Assembly: GCA_024349245.1 (NCBI GenBank)
Contig: JALDNG010000407.1
Span: 226,421-290,420 of the forward strand
Origin: Neodontobutis hainanensis
Lineage: Eukaryota > Chordata > Actinopteri > Gobiiformes > Odontobutidae
Length of the DNA: 64,000 nucleotides
Direction of reading: 5' to 3'
In this document: positions 59,167 through 64,000 of the stretch, piece after piece
Numbering within the stretch: the stretch's first letter is position 1
Layout: every line of letters starts with the position of its first letter
Notes under the pieces: model-generated
Told to the model about the DNA's origin: nothing
Database searches by the model: none
What the model saw: the letters and a program-made list of their open reading frames with translations, nothing else
Position numbers and translations under genes: made by a program

Positions 59167-60536
59167 TTATTATGAATTAAATTTGAAGAAAATTCCAAGA
59201 TGTAAATTCTATTTTATCCATATTTATGGGTTTAACTTATGTAATGCCGTAATAAATTAATTTTTCCTCATTTGTTACGGTGAACAAGACACCTTTTTAA
59301 CTATAAAGACATCTAAAAGTGTTCAACTATTTTACTGAATGTATTTGTTTATTTTTGAGTATTTTAACTTTTTTAAACTACACTCAAGCTTAATCAGCCA
59401 ACAATCCTGATTATAAAATCATATCGCATCTTTCAGAAGTCAAGTATTTGCCAATTTTGATGTTTAAAATGCAATCAGTTTTAAGTCTTATAATCCTTTC
59501 CGCCTGGTTTTAGCGTTGATAAAGTGTACACATTTTTGTAATGGGTGAAACAAAAGTAATTTGATCGCAAAAATAAATGACTTACGACTGAAGTTGTTTT
59601 TTGTCAGATTCATTCGAAAAATTCGGCTGAGTAATTTGGCTGTTTCTCAGTTTTATTGAACTGTTTTTATGAAAAATATTTGTGCTACTCAATATAGGAA
59701 ATAATTAGCTCATGAAAATTATTCTTTAGAACGAGAGAAGGAAAACTAACACTCATATCTGATACTTAAAATATTATTTTAAGGAAATGAAAGAAAGATC
59801 TTTCTCGTGTGGCCATTGAATCAGCGTTGAGGCCACCCTTTGTATCAAAGAACGTGGGGAGAGATTTAGCGAGTGCAATCCTTGCATTACACGTTAATGA
59901 GCGATCTAGACAATGGGCAGTTATCTTAAAAAACAAATTTGTCGTGATATTATATAATAAAGTTACGTTAGATGAATGATTTCTTCTCATCTAAATTTAA
60001 CATGATCTTTTCATAAAAAATATCATGAAAAAGCTCGACAAAAATGTGCATAAAAACAATAAAGCATACAATATTACCCTTTTTTGGAGAGCACTTATGA
60101 GGAAAACTCCTCGATGCTTTTTTACAAAAATGTTTAAGAACAAGTACGCCCTTCGGTAAAGCGCCATTCCGGACAATACCCCACTTCCGCACTCTTTCGT
60201 AATATAAACGCCATTAATCGGGTTGTGTGAAACTTTCACTCAATAAAACCCTCGCTCTCTTCTATAACCATAAGGACAAGCCTACCTCGACAAAATTCAC
60301 TCGCAAAAGGTTATTTTTGTTATATATAGTAATTCAACATAAAATGTATCAGATAAATCTTTGTAGTTTTAATCATTTTATTCTCCTAAAAATAAATAAG
60401 TGGCGAAAAAATGTGAAAAATGCCATCAGATACAAAATTGATCTATCATTCATACTCAATCAAAAATAAATCAAATCGATGATATATTTTTTATCGTACA
60501 ACTGTGAAATATTTCCTTTATAATGGAGGAAACATA
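59167..60536. other. spacer with unassigned coding-like islands
   Basis: Two GC-richer patches stand out. At 59794-59945 the plus strand reads DLSRVAIESALRPPFVSKNV then GRDLASAILALHVNERSRQW; at 60025-60158 it reads ITLFWRALMRKTPRCFFTKM. The opposite strand is also open over parts of both, so strand is not certain. No splice model links them. They may be exons or an old element. Confidence 0.3.
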
Positions 60537-61806
60537 ATGAATCTCGAAGTTGAAATAATGATGTTAATGCATGCTATTGTGTTTATTCAATTGATTCACT
60601 GCGAGTTGATACTTTTTTTGTTTTTAATTTTAATGGGTCAAGTAATTTCAAATATAAAATATAAAAAAAACATCGATAAAGCTGAAAAGGAATTTGAGAA
60701 AGATGAAGGTTCAGCATATCAAGAATCAGTGAAATATTACTTCCGAGCCTTCGTTTGAAGAAAATATTATATATTAAGAAACTGAAGCCTCACAAAATAC
60801 ACAACATTGTTTCCATATTTGAATGTCTCCAAAAAAAGAAAGATTACCATAACGGATTTTTATATTCACTTTATCTGATAACATTAGACGGCTTAAACCC
60901 AATGGGATATTTTTACGCCGGTTATTTTCAGCAACTCAGACATTATTATAGATCTGCTCAAAATTTTTACCACAAAGGTAAGACACGTGTCGCCCTTCAA
61001 GTTTCAAAAGAATAATATGAAAAACTTTTTTAATTTTCGTTGTCTGTCGTTAATATCAAAAATTAATAAACCATATTGAATGATAAAAATGACTTATTTC
61101 CAGCAATATATTTGTTGAAGTACTCCCAAGACAAAGAGGCGTTAGAAGCAAGAATTAGAGAGCAGTTCGACGCATTAGAAAAAGAGGTGGGATATAATTA
61201 AACAATAGCTTATTCCTGACATGATAAAAAATAATTTTATGCGAAAACATGTGTTAAATTATTGCAAGATATTGATTGAGCTTTTTCCTGAATGGTAATG
61301 AGTTAATTTTTACAGTCTCGAATACTTCGATCCTAATGCGACAGATTTCGAGTCACAACAGAATATGATTGTGAAATTAATGAGTATTATTCAATCCTTA
61401 CTATCAAACCAACTTGTTAGGTTTCCTGTTGGGAGAACTTTTATAATTTAAGGACCTCACTGATAGCTGTTTTTCATGTCCTATTTCCCTTGAGCCATTT
61501 AAATTGCCAATGATATCCACCCTAAACGGAATATCGTAAAAAATAACTTAACTCAGATATGGAAAAGAATTCTTATTCAAATATTTCGAGGTATAATTTT
61601 TTTGAAATTGCTAAATTTTATAAATATTTCATTTATATTTTTAAATCTTGTTTCGAATTTTAAAACTAACATGATATTTAACGATGATTTAGAAACATGG
61701 AATCAGGGATCCTATTTCAAGATCAAAAGTTGATTTAAAAAAGTTCACAAAAAATAAACTATTGGACAATCTTATGACAGTTTCCTCATTCTTAAACATA
61801 TTTTAG
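60537..61806 (+). CDS. STUB1: CHIP-like E3 ubiquitin ligase: TPR repeats plus U-box, eight exons
   Basis: CHIP binds Hsp70/Hsp90 tails with its TPR domain and ubiquitinates clients with its U-box. Exons: 60537-60752, 60779-60977, 61104-61186, 61209-61294, 61316-61415, 61453-61535, 61557-61590 and 61693-61806. Introns are 26, 126, 22, 21, 37, 21 and 102 nt; all phases agree with no correction. TPR units read SAYQESVKYYFRAFKLKP, DYHNGFLYSLYLITLDGLNP and YFQQLRHYYRSAQNFYHKAI. A helical linker follows (ELIPDMIKNNFMRKHVLNYC). The U-box reads DSCFSCPISLEPFKLP, STLNGISYGKEFLFKYFE and KHGIRDPISRSKVDLKKF, aligning with the human block having SGITYD and FDPVTRSPL. About 304 residues, like human CHIP (303). 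The N-terminus has an unusual hydrophobic stretch (LILFLFLILMG), so the first exon may be mis-modelled. Confidence 0.78.
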
Positions 61807-62271
61807 TTATTTTAAAAAAATGTTTGAGAATAAACACGTTTTAGTCGTATCAAGTAATCATTCCATAATATAGTTTTGGCGGTTAATGGGTTAACACATG
61901 GTACCCACTTCAGATTGAGATGTTTTTAAGTTTTCCAATAATCATTGTGGCTTGAATGCTTATTCTTCAAAATTATAAAAAAAAATTTTATTTTTTGAGA
62001 AAATCAAAATTAAGACGGTATAATCCTCTTCCTCTGACCACACTCTCAAACAAATTAAAACTAAACAGATTTATTTTTAAAAAATATTTTAAGAGTGGAT
62101 GACCAGAAGAGAAAGTAATTTCAGTTATGTTTTTAAACTTTCTGATTTAAAATTCGGAAAAATTATAAAAATATATTTTGGTTTAAATTTTTTTTTGAAA
62201 TCATAATAAAATAAGAAGCAAATCAAAAGGGTTAGAAACCTATTTTTTGATATTTTTAATGGATATTCTAG
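61807..62271. other. intergenic spacer
   Basis: A possible 21-nt upstream exon of the next gene lies at about 62092 (VDDQKR after TTTTAAG, before GTAATT), but it is too short to claim. Confidence 0.3.
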
Positions 62272-63416
62272 CAAAGGATCATATTATTCTTTTGTACAAT
62301 ATTGTTATGGTAAGGTCACGTAGTGGTTTTTCAAAGTTAATTTAATTTTCTTACAATTAAACGTGGAGTGTGTTTAATTTTTTAAATATATCCTTAACGG
62401 GTTTTGAACTGAAAATGTGCATTTAATGTAACATATATAAAAGATAAAAATGTCTCAAAATACTAATTTCACAGTACAATAATTTTGGAAGTTTTTAAAT
62501 CAATTCTATTTCATATTTTTCATATGTTAATTAAATATAAAACTTCATTTGTGAATAAAGTCCTTATGACCTCTAACTTTGTGATAAACGGTATTAATTC
62601 ATTTTGTAACAAACATTTGAGTCGTTTTTTGAAAATGGCGATGAGTTATTTTCAAAATTAAAAATCTATCTTGAGGATATTTAAAAACTAAAAAAGTTTT
62701 GTGTTCTATGTCTTTGAAATTTGGTACAATTAGATTTTTAGAAATTCGACTTTTTAGGAGGTTTGTTATGAATTAACAAACTCATAACTTTCATATTTCT
62801 CAAAAATAAACAAAAAATATATAAACATTACTCATTTAACTCTAAATTGACACAATAAGCAATGAAGAATTTTGTACTTTTCTGCCTTAGTAAACAAGGT
62901 ATTTTTAACTCATTTTAAAATCTTACCTTTTGAGATAAAATGAGGAGATTGATATCTTTAAATAATGGTCGAAAACCGAAGTCAGAAAGTATTTTCAGAA
63001 AACAAAACATTAACCTGCAAAAAAATGTGAATTTATCTTCATCTTTGAGATTTAAAATTTTAGAGTTTTGGAAAACGAATGATTATATATCTTTATTATT
63101 TTTATGACAAAATAGGAAGAAATATTGCACCAGAAAGAACATTGATGTCAGAGGTTAACGTGCTCTTATGGGCTTATGACAAGGTGAAATGTGCAATGAT
63201 GAAACATTTTACACGCCCTGATTTCAAAGGAATCGGAAAAGGAGTAAAACAGACGTTAAGTAATGAAAGGTGAAACAATGCCAGAAGATTGTTGAGAAGA
63301 GAATATAAAACCGCTCCTCTTTGAAAAATACCCAAACGGCTAAAGCTGATTCTACTCATCAAAATATTGACCAGACGGTAAAAAGGATGATTTATTCTCG
63401 CCAATTATCACGATAA
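62272..63416 (+). CDS. three-exon gene, unidentified (5' end open)
   Basis: Exons are 62272-62309 (KGSYYSFVQYCYG across the junction, GTAAGG donor), 63116-63269 (RNIAPERTLMSEVNVLLWAY, DKVKCAMMKHFTRPDFKGIG, KGVKQTLSNE) and 63300-63416 (REYKNRSSLKNTQTAKADS, THQNIDQTVKRMIYSRQLSR, TAA). The second intron is 30 nt. Phases agree, but exon 3 needs one extra A in the run at about 63311; without it the frame stops early at 63321. The 806-nt first intron is long for this locus, so the 62272 exon is less certain. Not recognised. Confidence 0.45.
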
Positions 63417-64000
63417 TAAAATCAAAGGTTAAAAATTTTGAGGGATTTATAAAGGTAACATTTATTAAAATACGTAAATTTAAATCGTAGAATATCTGAC
63501 TCGATAGGAAGACCTATCAACATCCTTATTCTATGAAGTTAAGCAATGCCCCACATAAAACCCAGATTAAGGAAACCACAATCCTAATTCTTCTGAAATA
63601 TTAATTCCCACTTTAAAAATCAAAGAATAGAAAAATAATAAAACCGTGATAAATATTATGATATAATTAACTATCGAATTATCCATCCTCCAAAGTCTAT
63701 ACTGTTGAGTAAGAAATGGTATCCTATTTTTAAAATTAAACATGGATATAATAGCTGAAAATCGTTAGATTTAAATCGATGGCGTAAGGTTGTGTTGTTT
63801 CAATTTAAAGAATTAAATTTTATAAAGGTGCAAAATAATTATCAAGAGAACATTTTATTGATATTTCGAAAATTATTCGATCAATGTAAGACGTAATACA
63901 GCTTTTTTATTATACTCTATTTTAGCATCTCTGTGAGAAAAAATATCTCACATGACAGGTGAACTTTATAGAATAATTAGCTTTGTGGTTTTCATTTTTA
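63417..64000. other. AT-rich flank
   Basis: Nothing supported; the window ends in non-coding sequence. Confidence 0.4.

Overview
Organism. The window is very AT-rich eukaryotic DNA with few long open frames. Three genes can be named from domain order: TCERG1/CA150 (three WW plus FF domains), GPKOW/Spp2 (G-patch plus two KOW motifs) and a STUB1/CHIP-like TPR plus U-box protein. The set fits an animal or close relative. Most genes here are cut by introns of about 20-43 nt, with GT...AG ends and matching codon phases. Among animals, introns near this size have been described for dicyemid mesozoans, so a dicyemid-like parasite is my best guess; this is inference, not proof.

Layout. 0-13 kb: intergenic DNA, a Merlin transposase relic (5.0-5.85 kb), then plus-strand exon clusters (8.0-12.5 kb). 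13.3-26.9 kb: a chain of roughly 35 mostly very small plus-strand exons that I read as one or two large genes. One of its introns holds a Tc1/IS630-type relic and a whole Tigger element. 27.1-28.3 kb: a MULE relic. 30-41 kb: several small tiny-intron genes on both strands. 45.2-46.3 kb: a second MULE relic. 47.9-56.6 kb: TCERG1 and GPKOW, both minus strand, with smaller exon clusters between them. 58.3-63.4 kb: an unidentified minus-strand gene, the STUB1-like gene and one further plus-strand gene.

Function. TCERG1 couples transcription elongation to splicing and GPKOW is a spliceosome co-factor, so the two recognisable neighbours both serve pre-mRNA processing. CHIP-type proteins are ubiquitin ligases that work with chaperones. 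The other genes are unidentified.

Caveats. Splice models were made by eye from GT/AG signals, phase agreement and coding appearance; no RNA or homology search was available. Several otherwise good genes need a one-base correction inside an A or T run, which points to homopolymer errors in the assembly.
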